DNA of 64,000 nt from Metallyticus violacea (Eukaryota > Arthropoda > Insecta > Mantodea > Metallyticidae): assembly GCA_030762175.1 (NCBI GenBank), contig CM060831.1:5223001-5287000 (forward strand). Reading direction: 5' to 3'. The notes under the pieces were generated by a model. The model made no database searches, was not told where the DNA came from, and was given only the letters and a program-made list of their open reading frames with translations. A program made the position numbers and the translations under genes. Position 1 is the first letter of the stretch. Every line of letters starts with the position of its first letter. This document shows positions 1-11,584 of this stretch, in pieces.

Positions 1-811
1 AATAATTTCTGTACTCACGTGTAATTATAATCTAACAACTGCAAGGAAGCTCTGCCAACTTATAGTTAGTTACTCGTTTTATCACTTGCTGCATTTGTGT
101 CACTGTTTTCATCCAGTCACTGTCTTCACCTTACTGAATCATTAGTTCCAGACCTTCATCTAAGAGATCTTCCTTTTTCAAATATTATTTTTCCGTTCTG
201 TTCATTTTTTCACACAGATTTTCCAATCTTCTTTCGTAATTGATGCACTTTTTTCATCAAGTAAGTTATTAACATTATTCATGTCAAATGTGACATTGTG
301 TTCTGCAATTCAGTTTCTCGCTATACCCCTATGGGGTTTAGCTTCCGGGTTAAAGGCATATGATTGCAGGATTTTTTCTCTGCTAAAATTGCATCAATTT
401 TGTAAGTGATGTTTTTGAATTTTACCTTTTTTAAATTTGTTTGTATAACTCTGGTTATATTGAACTATCGAAGTAGCCACTTTTTTGAAGTTGTTATTCG
501 GACACATGGTTATATCATTTCAGGTTTATGGGTTTTGGAATTTGGAGAAGCATTAATTATTACATTACGGTATTGCATTGTCGATTTCAAGGACACTGTG
601 AGGACAAAGATTAGCTATAACCGTTCTCTTGCCCACTTCTCTTCATATCATCATGGTAGCATCAGATTTCTAATGAGCATTGAAGCATAGATATAAGTCT
701 TCACTTCCTGCATTTAGTACAATCATCCTATGCCCTTTCAACACCGGAGCTAAGAGCCCCTCCTTAGAATCATTGCCCCAAGCCAATGACGTTGTATGTG
801 CACTATGAACG
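1..811. other. Unassigned AT-rich sequence
   Basis: I see no recognisable gene, RNA or repeat here. A 94-codon reading frame at 406-690 (+) has no motif that I know and is probably chance. The stretch ends at the TA target of the mariner copy MLE-A1. Confidence 0.5.
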
Positions 812-813
812 TA

Positions 814-2079
814 CGAGGGTAGGTCAATAAGTTTCCGGTCTCGCCGACCTCCCCTTCACAAAAGCCTTATCTGATATTATACCTTATCTGTTAAGTAACT
901 AATTGCAGCTGTAACCTCCGCTCCGCTGTGTTCATTTGTTCAGATATAGTTGCATAAAGAAAGCTATGTGTAGAAGATTGTGACATGTTCAAAATGGAGT
1001 GTCGAGCTGTTGTTAAGTTCTTCACAAAAGAAGGACTTACTCCAAATGAAATTAAACAGCGATTGGGCGGTGTATATGGGGAAGCACCCACTTCATATTC
1101 TACCGTAAAAAGAGCCAAATTTTTTCGAATGAGTCGAGAAAGCATTGAAGATGAAGAGCGTGCAGGTCGGCCCTTGGAGGTGCTCATTCTTCGCTCTTAT
1201 GAAAGAAGAAATTATGGAAGACCAGCAGCTCAAAGTTACTGAAATAGCAGCAAAGTGGGGCATTTCTAAAACAACAGCCCTTTGAATTATTCATGAACAT
1301 TCAAACATGAATAAGGTTAGTGCAAGATGGGTGGCTAGACTTCTTTCCTCAGTCAAAAGTAGCAACGACGAGTCATATGTTGTCAGGCATTTCTGGAGCT
1401 CTGCCGTGGCAATGAGAGAGAGAGAGAAGTTCTGCAAACCATTGTTACAGGAAATTAAACTATTATCCTCTATTATGGTCCCTTGTACAAAAGAGAATCC
1501 ATGGAGTGGCGTGAACCTGGCGAAGCACCGCCTCTAAAGGCCAAGGCCACTCTGTCAACCAAGAAAATCATGGTCACAATCTTTTGGGACTGTGAAGGAA
1601 TGTTCTTTGACTTCAAGGAGAGGAACACCACAGTAAATGGGGAGTACTATGCTGGCCTACTGCACAGACTACGTGCTTCCATCAAAGAGAAAAGGCGAGG
1701 AAGGCTGAGTGGTGGTGTGCGCCTTCTTCACGACAAAGCGCCTGTGCACACAGCTCTTGTTGCAAAGGAAGCTGTGAAGAAATGTGATTTCAAGGAAATT
1801 GACCATCCACTCTATGGCCCTGATCTAGCTCCCAGTAACTATTTCCTCATCTCAAAACTCGGGAAGGATCTTCGAGGAAGGAAATTTAAGTGTGACGAAG
1901 AAGTGATGGATTTTGCAGACAAGTCTTCTGAATATTCGGGGAGGGGGATTGAAATGTCAATTCAAAGGCGTGAGTTGTGGATTTCAATAAAGGATACCTA
2001 TATTAAAAAATGAAATACAGTTTTTGTCTTTATCATACCTAGAAAATGGTTAGGCCGGAAACTTATGGACTTACCCTCG
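814..2079 (+). mobile_element. MLE-A1, full-length mariner-like element (dead)
   Basis: The element is bounded by a TA duplication at 812-813 and 2080-2081. The left end reads CGAGGGTAGGTCAATAAG; the right end is its reverse complement with a few mismatches, and both ends continue into a GTTTCCGG-type stretch. The length of 1266 bp is normal for a mariner. The same ends and body recur at 23992, 32972 (internally deleted), 45806, 51363 (3' end) and 62731 (rearranged), so this is a local multi-copy family, called MLE-A here. The ends and TA target are seen directly; the superfamily follows from them and from the transposase remains inside. Confidence 0.93.
985..2013 (+). pseudogene. Mariner transposase pseudogene of MLE-A1
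   Basis: The remains of a DD34D mariner transposase run from an ATG at 985 (MECRAVVKFFTKEGLTPNEI, the N-terminal helix-turn-helix region) to a stop after 2013. The frame breaks near 1240-1300 and again near 1450-1530, so the protein lies in three frames. The second catalytic region reads HDKAPVHTA (gac at 1732) and the third reads APSNYF (aac at 1837), 34 residues apart. The third aspartate has become asparagine. The first catalytic block, GDET in sister copies, has become G-N-stop. Two of three catalytic aspartates are therefore lost and this copy cannot encode an active enzyme. It would have cut and rejoined DNA at the element's inverted ends. Confidence 0.9.
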
Positions 2080-2089
2080 TAAATGAATG

Positions 2090-2545
2090 TCATTACGTTA
2101 ATACATGGTTGAATTCTCTCTTACATGTTGGGTAAGGATACCAATCTTTTCAATAAGATGGATTTTTGTGTTAATCACTTCTTTCTTCGCCAACTGCCAA
2201 GAATTCTCATTGGGATTCATATCTGTGAGTTTAAGGACAACAAAGGGACATTCTCTCCATTGAGAACCATTCTCTTAGTTGAGACAGCTACTTGCATCTG
2301 ATAAATTTTTGTACTGATCCTGTTAAATCGTCCCCTGAACAAAATATAGACATCCAGCGCGCTTGCCAGTAAGTACTGATGAAATTATGTCTTTAGTGGG
2401 ATGTTTTACGGTCTGCACGACACAATCTGACTTTCGCTTTTCACCAGGACACCATCGCACAAACTGAGCTTTGTTTGCCAGAATCACTAAAACAGATATG
2501 AAATTGAAAAGTACAACGATAATTCGGTTTAAAAGTGGATTTAAG
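2090..2545 (-). pseudogene. Tc1-like (DD34E) transposase relic
   Basis: Two blocks of a Tc1-type transposase can be read on the minus strand. The upstream block (about 2330-2480) contains VRWCPGEKRKSDCVVQTVKH and then GCLYFVQGTI, matching the Tc1 pattern of a RRPGE motif followed by a VQGTM-like strand. The downstream block (about 2095-2235, another frame) reads LTDMNPNENSWQLAKKEV, the Tc1 pattern NSPDMNPIENLW that holds the catalytic glutamate. Frameshifts separate the blocks, and the N-terminal domain and inverted ends are not visible. MLE-A1 ends only a few bases away and may have landed in or beside this relic. Assignment rests on motif recognition. Confidence 0.7.
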
Positions 2546-2559
2546 CTCATAAAATGAGT

Positions 2560-5110
2560 TTAAAATTAAAATTTTCACATATACAATTGCTAGGGAGTTC
2601 AAGTCTTTGCTCTCTTGAGAAGTTTTGCAGCCATATCAGCGGTTAATTTGAGTTTGCAATACTAAATCTCACTTTTAAACAATAAAAAAACTTCAATAGT
2701 TCTGTTCCAGCTGTTAGTATTACAGTAACTGGTGTTTGTTTAGCAACAATGTGGACTCTTACAAATGAAACACTATTACAAACAATGTGTCGCCTTTAAT
2801 GTTCATTGGAAATAACAATGATGGATGAGTCATATGATAAACATAATTAATGAATTTAAAAATATAAGGTGCGTCTAATGATATGGCCAGATACTGTAGA
2901 TGGCAACATCCAGTCATTTGTTCCAGTGAGTTAAAATATTTTGGAGTAGGGATAGATCTGATGTCATTGTTTTAAAGAATTCTAAAGAATTGTTTATGAG
3001 TTGAAAGGATTGTTACAGAAGATATAGTGAAAGTTGATTATGTGCATGAAATTAAGTTAAATGTGTCGTATTTGGGCATGTTATTTGTAAAGGTGTTACA
3101 GTCTTGATTATATAACCAGCATCATTGCTTATAAAAAATATATACTCTCATACCGAATGCCAGCTGGCCAATAAATTTTCTGAATCAATGAGAAATTGAG
3201 CAGCTCTTTGTGACTTCGGTTTCTTCTGAAGCAGATATGTGCAAACTCCAACACCTATATATAGTTTCATCAACCCAATACTCATGCAAAATTGCCTTTA
3301 AGAGGTTTTCCAACCATCTCAATGGTTTCGTTGTAACGTTGCATCACATAATTTTTGCGTACAGCTGTAATAAAACTTAACACAAATCATGGGAAAAATT
3401 GGTAAGTTAATACCGTACCAAAATATTCACCGAAAAGTTTCTGAACAAGAAGCACTTTATACACAATTTATATGTAACATTTCCTTGCTCTTTCTGCAGT
3501 TGAAATTTTGAATCATTGGGAAACTGTTCTCCAATAAATCGTGTATTTTCCCCACTTGCACTTGTTTTTATTTTACGTATTTTTGCTCAAAGTGTGACAG
3601 CTGCCATTTCTAAACAAAACAAACGACACACTCTCAAGTCTGCAAATTACTAAACTAAAAGCACGGCAGGCAAATGATGCATTGGAATTGCAAGAGAGGT
3701 TTATCTTTTCTCTTCTCAGGTGTTGCTTCGCCCAGCTTGAGTTCACACTTCAGATGTGACATTTAACCTGATAGTGAATAATTCTGCTATTTAGCGCCTT
3801 TCATAGGCGTTAGTTCCAATCTTATTTCTAAAAGCATTTCAATGAATGGAAATAAATGTACATTATAAACATAGATTACAAACTAAGATATTAATAAGTA
3901 ATTAATAAAAGTATGCCTAAAATCGGTAAAAATATTAATTAGCAGATGATTTGACCAAAGGGGAAAATACATGTATTTGCATGAAAGTCCGGTCGTAATT
4001 ATGCCTAATTAACGAAACCTGTGTAACACTATCTTAAAATATCATTATCATCATCATCATCAACATAAAAGTATTTGCCCTAATGCATGTTCCGCGTCCT
4101 TATGGATTCAAATTTAATTGCACTTACATAGTACCAACCAACATCAAAGAGTCAAAAAACCATTGTCGTCAGCACGATCTACTGTGATGCTAAGGTACTA
4201 TCTGAACGTGAAATAGTCGTCAATTTTATCGAGGCACTTTTTTATTACCTGGCTGGGTTTGAGCATGCAAACTCTAAGTACACAACATTAAGTAGCATAT
4301 TTGCTAAAAACTTTATAACTCTTTTGCCTTGTTTATGAAGCACGCAATCTCCCTCTTTGCCATTACAAGCGGTTCTGGAAAGATACATAAGCGGTAAATC
4401 AGCTTTCATGTTATGGTAACACTGAGATAACGATTAAAATTAGGTTTTGTTATCTTTGCTTATTAAACGTTGCGTTACGCGGAGGATTACTTCCGTTCAT
4501 CCCGCCATGTTTCGATAATGAGGCGAACACGCAACAATGTGTTAGTCCAGCTCCTGACATTGTTTACGGTCACGGAATAACGAAAAGTAAAACAGGACAA
4601 AAACTGGAGTTTGCTCTTTAGGATTAAAAATGTTAAACAGTTTTAAAGGCGTAGTAAAAACAGTGAGACAAACTTAGAGGAGACAAACTTTACGTATTTT
4701 TCACATATTGCTGTAAACTTTGAAAAAGAAAATCGCTCTACATTATTGGGCACCAAAAAAGATTACGCACGATTCAGGGCTTTGCATAACATTTCAAGAA
4801 GTTTTGTTTGCAATTGTTGGACAAACTTATGCCCCACAACTAGCAGACACATCCAAAAAGTTATATATGTGTCTTAACCCTCCATACACGACGGTTATAC
4901 TCGAGTCTTGGGAACCTCACTCTTTATTTGCCATTAATTTATAAAGTATCTTAATTATCGGCCAGTGTTTATTTAATACTGTGTTTCAAGCACCATTCAA
5001 ACATATATACCTACATATTAGGGAACAAGTTCAACTAGAAGACAGATATAAAAAGTATTTCTGAATTATAAGCACAATTTATATTTATGTTCTTATGCCA
5101 ATTAGTCTAG
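2560..5110. other. Unassigned AT-rich sequence
   Basis: Low-complexity AT-rich DNA with no recognisable coding motif. There is a short CAT/ATC run near 4043-4063. The 74-codon frame at 4720-4944 (+) resembles nothing I know. No tRNA, inverted ends or poly-A tails were found. Confidence 0.5.
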
Positions 5111-5111
5111 C

Positions 5112-5144
<33 letters not shown>

Positions 5145-5145
5145 T
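5112..5145. repeat. (AAT)n microsatellite
   Basis: An uninterrupted run of AAT units. It has no detectable link to a LINE or SINE tail on either side. Confidence 0.95.
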
Positions 5146-6465
5146 AAGGACTCATTTGTAATATTTAACATCCTTATTATGTCACAAGGCGTAACAATAA
5201 GGAACTACAATTATATAAATGTTACAAACTCAGTTTACCAATTCCAAGCACATCTACACAAGTGACATTTTTACGGTCTCTTCATCTTGAACAAAAGCAA
5301 TGTTGTTGTTTCTTATTGGGAGTTGGTTCATGTGTTTCTTTTTTTTTCAATGTTTAACATTTCCCCATTTAACAGCCGTAAGCTCCTTCTCAGGGTGGGT
5401 AACTTCAGACGTTCTAGTAGAAATGACTGGATGAGACTCATGGCAAGCTTTTTCAGAAAATCCCTCCTTCTTAGCTTTTCTTTTGGCATATTATAAGTTT
5501 ATACCACAAGGCATTCATTCCACTTTTGTCTAACATGCTGAACCAGAATCTCATTGGCCAGCGATTTGTATTTTTCTTTGTTTGTTGTGTAAGAATGACA
5601 GCTGATCAAAAGATCCTTTGTTACAGTTATAAAACAGTATAGTGTCTGGTAGGACAAATTTCTACTTTTGAGACAGTATTTTTAAGCTGTCACCACCATA
5701 TTTAATTAGAGTAATTATAGCAAGTAATTTTGTGTACATTCCTTATTATAGTCATGAGTGTATTGTCATTTTATTTCCTGTAAAAGCGTTGAATGTTATT
5801 TTCTTACGAGAGTGCAGAATGCTACCCCCAATCATAAAATCTGACCTGGGAATTTCTGTTGCCTATTGTAATAATATTTTATAACAGATGACCCAGGTAA
5901 ACCGGTGTTTTCTGGAGATATGTCTAAAGCAGAATTCTTGAGTAAGGTGTTTATTTGTATTCTGTTAGAGAATTGTAAAGCAAGGGAGACATAATAAAGA
6001 ATATGACGATTACGGGGATGAAAATACAAGGGAATAGCCTCTAGAAGGGAGATCCTAACGGTTCCACGTAATATGTAGATGTAGGTGACATGCAAGAAGT
6101 CACGTAAGCCATCTGACCAATAAATAGCAGAAAAAATCGGAGGGAACAGATTACCCAATTGATATTCGAAGATGGGAAAAAATACTCCAGATGTTTCTAA
6201 AAACTATTTGAAAGAATAAAGATGTATTCGTGAGACCGACAGACTGCCATGTTTATTTAGTTTTGCCATTTTGCGGCCGAGGGACACTCTTCGTTCAGTT
6301 CATTTGGTTGGAAGAAAAGGCATTCTCCGTTCGATTCTAAGTGAGTGTGGAAGAGTAGACACTAGTTTTAGTTTAGTTCAGTAGAAGAGTATCGTCTGTG
6401 GAAAACTATCAGTGAGGAGTAGGCAGTGATGTCTCAGAATTAGTTGAATTTAGTGGAGTTCAAGA
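5146..6465. other. Unassigned sequence
   Basis: Two short frames (5287-5496 +, 5832-6158 -) have no recognisable domains. I see nothing else that can be supported before the SINE that begins at about 6466. Confidence 0.5.
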
Positions 6466-6720
6466 TTGATTTATTTATGGACGCTCTTTAATATCTCAGG
6501 TCATCAGCGTCCCATTCAACTCAGGGCGTGAAACGGCCAATAAATTTTGCTCAGGGGCCTCTCTTTCAGGCTTGAGGTTCTTTTTCGTGCCGTAAATGTA
6601 CGACACGGAACCCACGGCTTTACTTCCCTTCCGAAGGAAGCCATACATAGGATTTTACGCCCGAAAAAAATCCATCGGTCCTGACCGGGTCCGAACCCGC
6701 GTTCATGGTGTAGGAGGCAA
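6466..6720 (-). mobile_element. SINE-A copy 1 (minus, A box missing)
   Basis: This copy carries the SINE-A body: the segment giving CCTCAAGCCTGAAAG on the minus strand, the palindromic CTTCCTTCGGAAGG block, and the terminal hairpin GGACGCT/AGCGTCC. The tRNA-like head is present through the B box (GGGTTCG type, one change) but ends at the position of the anticodon arm. The A box is missing, so the internal pol III promoter is incomplete. A piggyBac-like relic follows at once. Confidence 0.88.
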
Positions 6721-6859
6721 TCAGTCTCTCAGCAGCCGTGGCAAAATATAAATCAGCGGAAACCAATCATCTAAGAGGAAGAAATAACATTACCCCTGAG
6801 AAACCAAAACAATCATATTAAACCCTTTCCAAAATCTTTCATTCAATATTTAATTAACC

Positions 6860-7690
6860 CCTTTCATGCATGTATGTAAGCATGCAGATATAAGAAAAAC
6901 CACCTCGTTCTTCTTCGGAATGTAGGATACAAGAGTTTTGTTTCGGTTGAACGCTCCTATATTTTGTTACTGAGAAAATTAGGATGTATTTCGTATGGTA
7001 TCGACCAATGTTACCCCATAATCAGGTAGCATTCGTTCAAACAGTTCTGTGGAGGAAAATCTGTTGTCAATTGTAACGTTTATATGAATACCTAGAATGG
7101 GTTAAAATTTAAATTAAGTTTCTCACATAATATAAGGGAACACTTTCCTCCCCCCCTCATCTTGTCAACATATGGTATGACATTGACTATATCTGAAATT
7201 CTCTGCGAGCCTTTCCCAGATGTTTGTTAAAGCAGCCAATTTATCCTATGCTTTTCTTTCATCCCTGGTGTTTTTATTATCAAAAGAAGCAGGAAAATTT
7301 AATCCTGAACACTCATTGTGGACCTAAATATCAATTATCCACATTTCATTAATCACAGTTCTTCCACGTCTTTGGGGGCCGTTTTTGATCTCCAGATAAA
7401 TGCTCTAACCCCCAAATAAATGGCATCACTGGCGTACTAAAAACACTTGCTTCCTGATTATTTCCTCGTTAATTCTAAGAACAATTTCATTTAGCATACT
7501 GGCATTTACCAGTAAGCCTCAAGCTTTTTATATTTCTGGCTGCACCTTTAGGTCCTGGGAAATGCGTTACGATGTCCTCCCCAGCTATATACCCATTCTT
7601 TCATTTCAGCACGTTCCCTCCATGAGGTATCACAGTCTCAGAAATTTCTTCATCATCACTCAGTTTCTTGTTGGAGTCTGAAAGAACCTA
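6860..7690 (-). pseudogene. piggyBac-like transposase relic
   Basis: The minus strand carries piggyBac (PGBD) motifs in the right order, broken by stops and frameshifts. From upstream: an acidic stretch SDDEEISETV (about 7640); GEDIVTHFPGPKGAARN (about 7560), matching the HLPG-x-KG-x-AR region; FDNKNTRDERKA then DKLAALTNIWERL (about 7220-7290), matching the FDDKxTRxER..DK..PIRDIWE region; VTIDNRFSSTELFERMLPDY (about 7020-7080), matching the DNWFTS-type block that holds a catalytic aspartate; and TLVSYIPKKNEVVFLIS (about 6890-6940), matching the late SYVPKKNK block. The aspartate in DN is kept. No inverted ends were found and SINE-A copy 1 lies just downstream. The enzyme would be a TTAA-specific cut-and-paste transposase. 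Confidence 0.8.
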
Positions 7691-7699
7691 AGTCGTCTC

Positions 7700-8720
7700 C
7701 GTTTGTTTGCATAAAAGTAGCAACAATACTTATATGTGGTTTAGTTAATTTTACTCTTCAGGGTATAACAGTTGGCTAGTTAATGAAAGGAAATTACATG
7801 TATAAACCGAGACTAAATACCTGATACCTGAAACGAAAACGCAACCTGAAGTCACACAGAGGTATTTTGTACCCCAGAGCACAGTACTAATCTGGAGACA
7901 ATGAGCTGAAAGGCACTATCAGCAAAAGTATACGAACTGAATTTGTGTGAGACGACAATGCGCTGGAGTCATTGTTGAAAGAGCTGCAACAAAAAGAAAA
8001 TGAGAGGAGGTTTCAAGAACCCCAGTGTGAGTGGAGGGAATTTAAATTTATTTTATAACCGAATTGGCGCATGCGTGAAAGCACTAGTCACATGATATTC
8101 TGAGGAATGTGTGCGGCCATAATTAGCAGTGACAGACACACAAGGGCAGTCTACAGGAGGTGACAGTTCATTTTTTAAGGTATACAACTGATATTCGGGT
8201 TTTTTGCAATGTTCAAATTTCAAGCTTTGGCAACAATTAAATGGAAAATAAATAAATTTAATGAATTGTTGAGGAAGGTTATTTCGCGAGATAGGACTTT
8301 GAGTGCGCATGTCACGAAATTGGCTATATTCTCCTACAGATGGTTCTGCATGGATGGCAACTGAATAGGCACTGAGACCATTTAGTGTCACTTTTTTAAT
8401 AAAGTAGCTATCAAGCATGTGCATGCCGACGAAAAACTAATGGTAACACTACGGAACAAAATTTTAATCACATCTCCAGGGCCAGCTGCTTATTATGGGA
8501 AACGATGTGCTGATTCCAAAAATGACTTTAAATTTTTCCTATCGAGCTTAGTTCAGAAGATGTATAATAAACATAAATGTCACCTTTTTTAATTTAATAC
8601 AAATTTAAATTTGCTAATTTTAAGGCAACGAAAGGTACTTGTTAGTCAAAAGAGCATATGAATTTTTATAAAGCGAGTAAAACATTAACAGTAGAAATAA
8701 AAAAAAAAATAAATAAATAT
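7700..8720. other. Unassigned region with an unrecognised minus-strand frame
   Basis: A 123-codon open frame lies at 8053-8424 on the minus strand. It shows no signal peptide, zinc-binding pattern or transposase motif that I know. It may be chance or part of an unrecognised element. An A-rich run lies at about 8697-8711. Confidence 0.4.
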
Positions 8721-8722
8721 CT

Positions 8723-9010
8723 TCATAGGCCCTGGAAAGGTTTGCTGCCTGGTGGCTTTCCCTTGCTGTCTCTCTTCAGAAACCAGCAATAATCCCCCAG
8801 TATTGCAGTATCCCAACGACCTTGATAACGTTTTACCATTGTGGCTATGTCGTGATGAACACGCTCTTCGTGTTCATCACTTGCCCAGGTTTTCAGGAAA
8901 AAAGTCAAAGTGTGAATGGCGGAAATGTACCTTACTCGTAGAGTCTTCTTACAACCCATATCTCTATAACATTATAGAAATGTGTTCACTAAACATTCAT
9001 ATTGTTCATC
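8723..9010 (-). pseudogene. Fragment of an uncharacterised, repeat-like arthropod protein family
   Basis: The open part (8723-8959) contains MGCKKTLRVRYISAIHTL, then DEHEERVHHDIATMVKRYQG and RWDTAILGDYCWFLKRD. From memory this matches the C-terminal end of an uncharacterised family found in many copies in arthropod genomes, whose usual pattern is LGC-x-MSLKIHFLHSHL ... ERFHQDI ... RYQGRW ... MADYCW-x-LKRD. Upstream in the same frame, past a stop, DEQYECLVNTFL also fits the expected helix. Function is unknown. The stop and the loss of histidines in the first motif point to a decayed copy. The family match is unverified and should be searched. Confidence 0.55.
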
Positions 9011-9221
9011 CTTTGGGTTGTGAATGGATAACAAGGAGTTGTTACCGACCAGCGCAGGTTTTCCTAGCTTTAGATAGCAACATGTGCAAGTCTGAGCGTG
9101 CTCAACAATGTGCAGTGTCAGCACAGCTGTGTATGTACATGCAGGTGTTGACGCTAGGGAGATTCTCAAGCGAGTGCATTTCCACGTTATGCTTTTCTAC
9201 GACTTTAAAGTCGGTTTAATG

Positions 9222-9229
<8 letters not shown>

Positions 9230-9262
<33 letters not shown>
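9230..9262. repeat. (GA)n microsatellite
   Basis: An uninterrupted GA run lies just upstream of the mariner relic that begins near 9345. Confidence 0.95.
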
Positions 9263-9264
<2 letters not shown>

Positions 9265-9344
9265 GTGTAAGATTGCATTGTACATTTGGGAATCTTAGTT
9301 CTTCTCAACCTACTATTTATCATGGTTTGCAGATTTTAGTAGAG

Positions 9345-10080
9345 TAAGAGTTTCCCTGGAAGAAGAAGGCCGCCTGTACGGTCGGCTACAGTAATAGTAG
9401 ATGAAAATGTTACGAAATTCAGATTCAAGAAGATGTTCTAAATATTGGATCGGCATCAATGAAAGCAATCCTCGAAGAAAAACTTCACGTCAGGAAGCTG
9501 TGCAATCGTTGGATCTCCCACCAGCTGACAGTTGAGTAGAAAAAAAAAACACATACATTGTCGCCAGGTAATGGCAGAAAAAATTAATTGAGGAAGAACA
9601 AAAAAAAAAAACCATCGTAACAGGTGACGAAAGCTGAATATACCAGTATGATCCAGAACTAAGTAACAATCATCGATCTGGGTCTTCCCAGGAGTGGATC
9701 TCCTAACAAAAGTGAGGCGAGCGAGAAGTGATGGCAAGAAGATGATTTGTTCTTGTCACTTAGTGGTCATACTGTGACAATTCCACTTGAGGGACAAAAG
9801 ACTGTCTCTATCAGATGCTACACCAGTCAAGTCTCAAGTCTTCAAGGACTCAACTAAGCGGGGTCTGTGTGCAATCTTGTTGCACCTCGACAACGTCCTT
9901 GCCCCCACTGCACTAAAAGAACCCAATTTCTGCAGGAGTCAAATGTTTGTCCCATGCTTCCTACAGTCCAGATCTGGCAGTTACAGTCGTAACTAAAGAT
10001 TTGATTCAACTGAAACTTCAGTGGCTGCATACGAAGAATCTTGCCAAGAAATCCTTATACCAATGCCTTGAAAACACGCC
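9345..10080 (+). pseudogene. Mariner-like transposase relic (MLE-B)
   Basis: Mariner motifs appear in order in shifting frames on the plus strand. They are EEEGRPPVRSATV-x-VDENV (about 9359-9410), MKAILEEKLHVRKLCNRWIS (9458-9520, the linker helix usually ending in RKLCARWVPH), KTIVTGDES with IYQYDPE (about 9605-9660, the first catalytic block), a LLHLDNV block (about 9876-9900, HHDNAP in live copies), and SHASYSPDLAV (about 9950-9980). Many stops, several poly-A expansions and a changed third aspartate show that the copy is dead. No inverted ends could be defined. Confidence 0.75.
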
Positions 10081-10310
10081 ATACCACCACTTCAGGTTTG
10101 TCAGCTTACTTCCAAAACTTTGTTTTTTTAAAAGTTTACTTATTGTGGGCCTATAAAAGTACTCTCCTTTAAATTTGCCTTTAAATCGTGCCATGTAGTT
10201 TTAGCATGCTCTTACCTCGAGCTCAAGATCTCTACTGGTTTCTTCCCCAAATTTAAATCCCGCAATAAATCTTCTAAATCTGATTGACCTAACAACGCAC
10301 AATATTTCTA

Positions 10311-10960
10311 GTGGTGGAGGATCCAAAGTTGAATCCCTTGAACTTAAGACCATATGTTGAAATATGCTGGGAAGATCATAATTTCGGTTTTCTGGGATAC
10401 CAAGGACGTCTGCTAATTGATTATCTTTCCACTGGTGCGTATTATGCTAACCTTTTGGACCTATTGAGGACAAAAATACTAGAGAAAAGGCCGGTTTATC
10501 AAATAAGAAAAAATACTGCTTCGAAACTGCTGCTGCAATGTGTGAAACATTCCAAAAACTTTTCAGTTTTACAGTACAGGAATAGAGGATATTACTATTG
10601 ATTATTTTAAGAAGCGTAAAACCTCAACCGGGGAGTACTTTTCAAATATTTTAAACCAGCTACATGAAAAAAGTACAGTTTATAGGGAAAAGATACGTTT
10701 CATCAAAACAATGCACGTGCTTATAAAAGCTTTTTTAGTAATGGTAAAACATAGAGTTGAAATATGAATTTTTGGAGCATCTACCCTACTTCCCAGATTT
10801 GACACTCTATAGTCTCATCTTTTCCCAAAGTTCAACATCTTTCTCGTTGGTCTGGGTTTTTCAACAAATCAACATATTATTGCAACTGTGGAGGAATATT
10901 TTGCAGATATTTCATCATCATCATTATTATTATTATCATTATTATTGGTATTATTATTTA
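10311..10960 (+). pseudogene. Two adjacent mariner middle-region relics (MLE-C)
   Basis: The same part of a mariner transposase appears twice. At about 10390-10500 it reads GRLLIDYLSTGAYYANLLD then ILEKRP. At about 10590-10720 it reads IDYFKKRKTSTGEYFSNIL then FHQNNARAYKS, followed by LKYEFLEHLPYFPDLT and a EEYFADI-like end. Both match the usual IDYLxxGxTxNGEYYxNLLD ... HQDNARxH pattern. The HQDN aspartate is N in the second copy. The protein is broken by frameshifts. Either two related copies lie side by side or one was internally duplicated. An imperfect ATT/CAT run lies at about 10913-10960. Confidence 0.6.
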
Positions 10961-10969
10961 AATTTCTAG

Positions 10970-11580
10970 GAACATCAGCCATTTAATTCAAAGCGTGAAA
11001 TCTCCGATGAATTTTGTTCAAAGATCTCTTCTTTCCCGAAGAAGAAACATGATACTTGATAACGTAACGCGTGCAGTAGAATATTTAATTCTGAAATACA
11101 AATAAAAACATCCACAAGAAACTATATGTGTAAACTGACGTGAAACATGTACATACGAAAACGATGAACGATAATCTGCCGAACTTGCTCCGAATGCATG
11201 TGCAGATGTGGGAGTACAATGTGCACACATATTGTTAAACCAGTCTGCATGAATTTAATCACGTCAGCGGATGGGATAATCTTTCCCGTCCGGTTCCGGC
11301 ACTCTCCGGCACGTACGGTAACAATTAAAATTAAAACGATATTGCAAGTTTTTATTGCGTGGTATACGAAACTTGGAAATATTAAAAATGCTTAGCGTGT
11401 GTGTTATTGGACAAACAATGAAGATATGGGAAATGTAGTCGTAACATTAAAACAGCTATCTGTGTTGCAAAGATAACAGAGTTGTACGTATGGGATGAAG
11501 TTTAGGAGCGTTCGCGAGTTTTCGCTGCATGCTATGTTTCATATTATAGGAGCCCATGCTGTTCAATTCGTTTGTACTAG
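10970..11580. other. Unassigned sequence
   Basis: Two short overlapping frames (11018-11230 -, 11198-11395 +) have no motif that I recognise. About 11001-11044 has SINE-A-like words (gatgaattttgttcaaagatctcttctttc), which hints at a very old SINE-A scrap but is too short to call. Confidence 0.35.
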
Positions 11581-11584
11581 AGGC

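Noticed and set aside
891..1187. 98-codon minus frame over MLE-A1
   Set aside because: It is antisense to the mariner transposase coding part and has no motif of its own.
8752..9219. 155-codon plus frame, one of the longest in the window
   Set aside because: It is the antisense shadow of the RYQGRW-type relic read on the minus strand and then continues into sequence without motifs.
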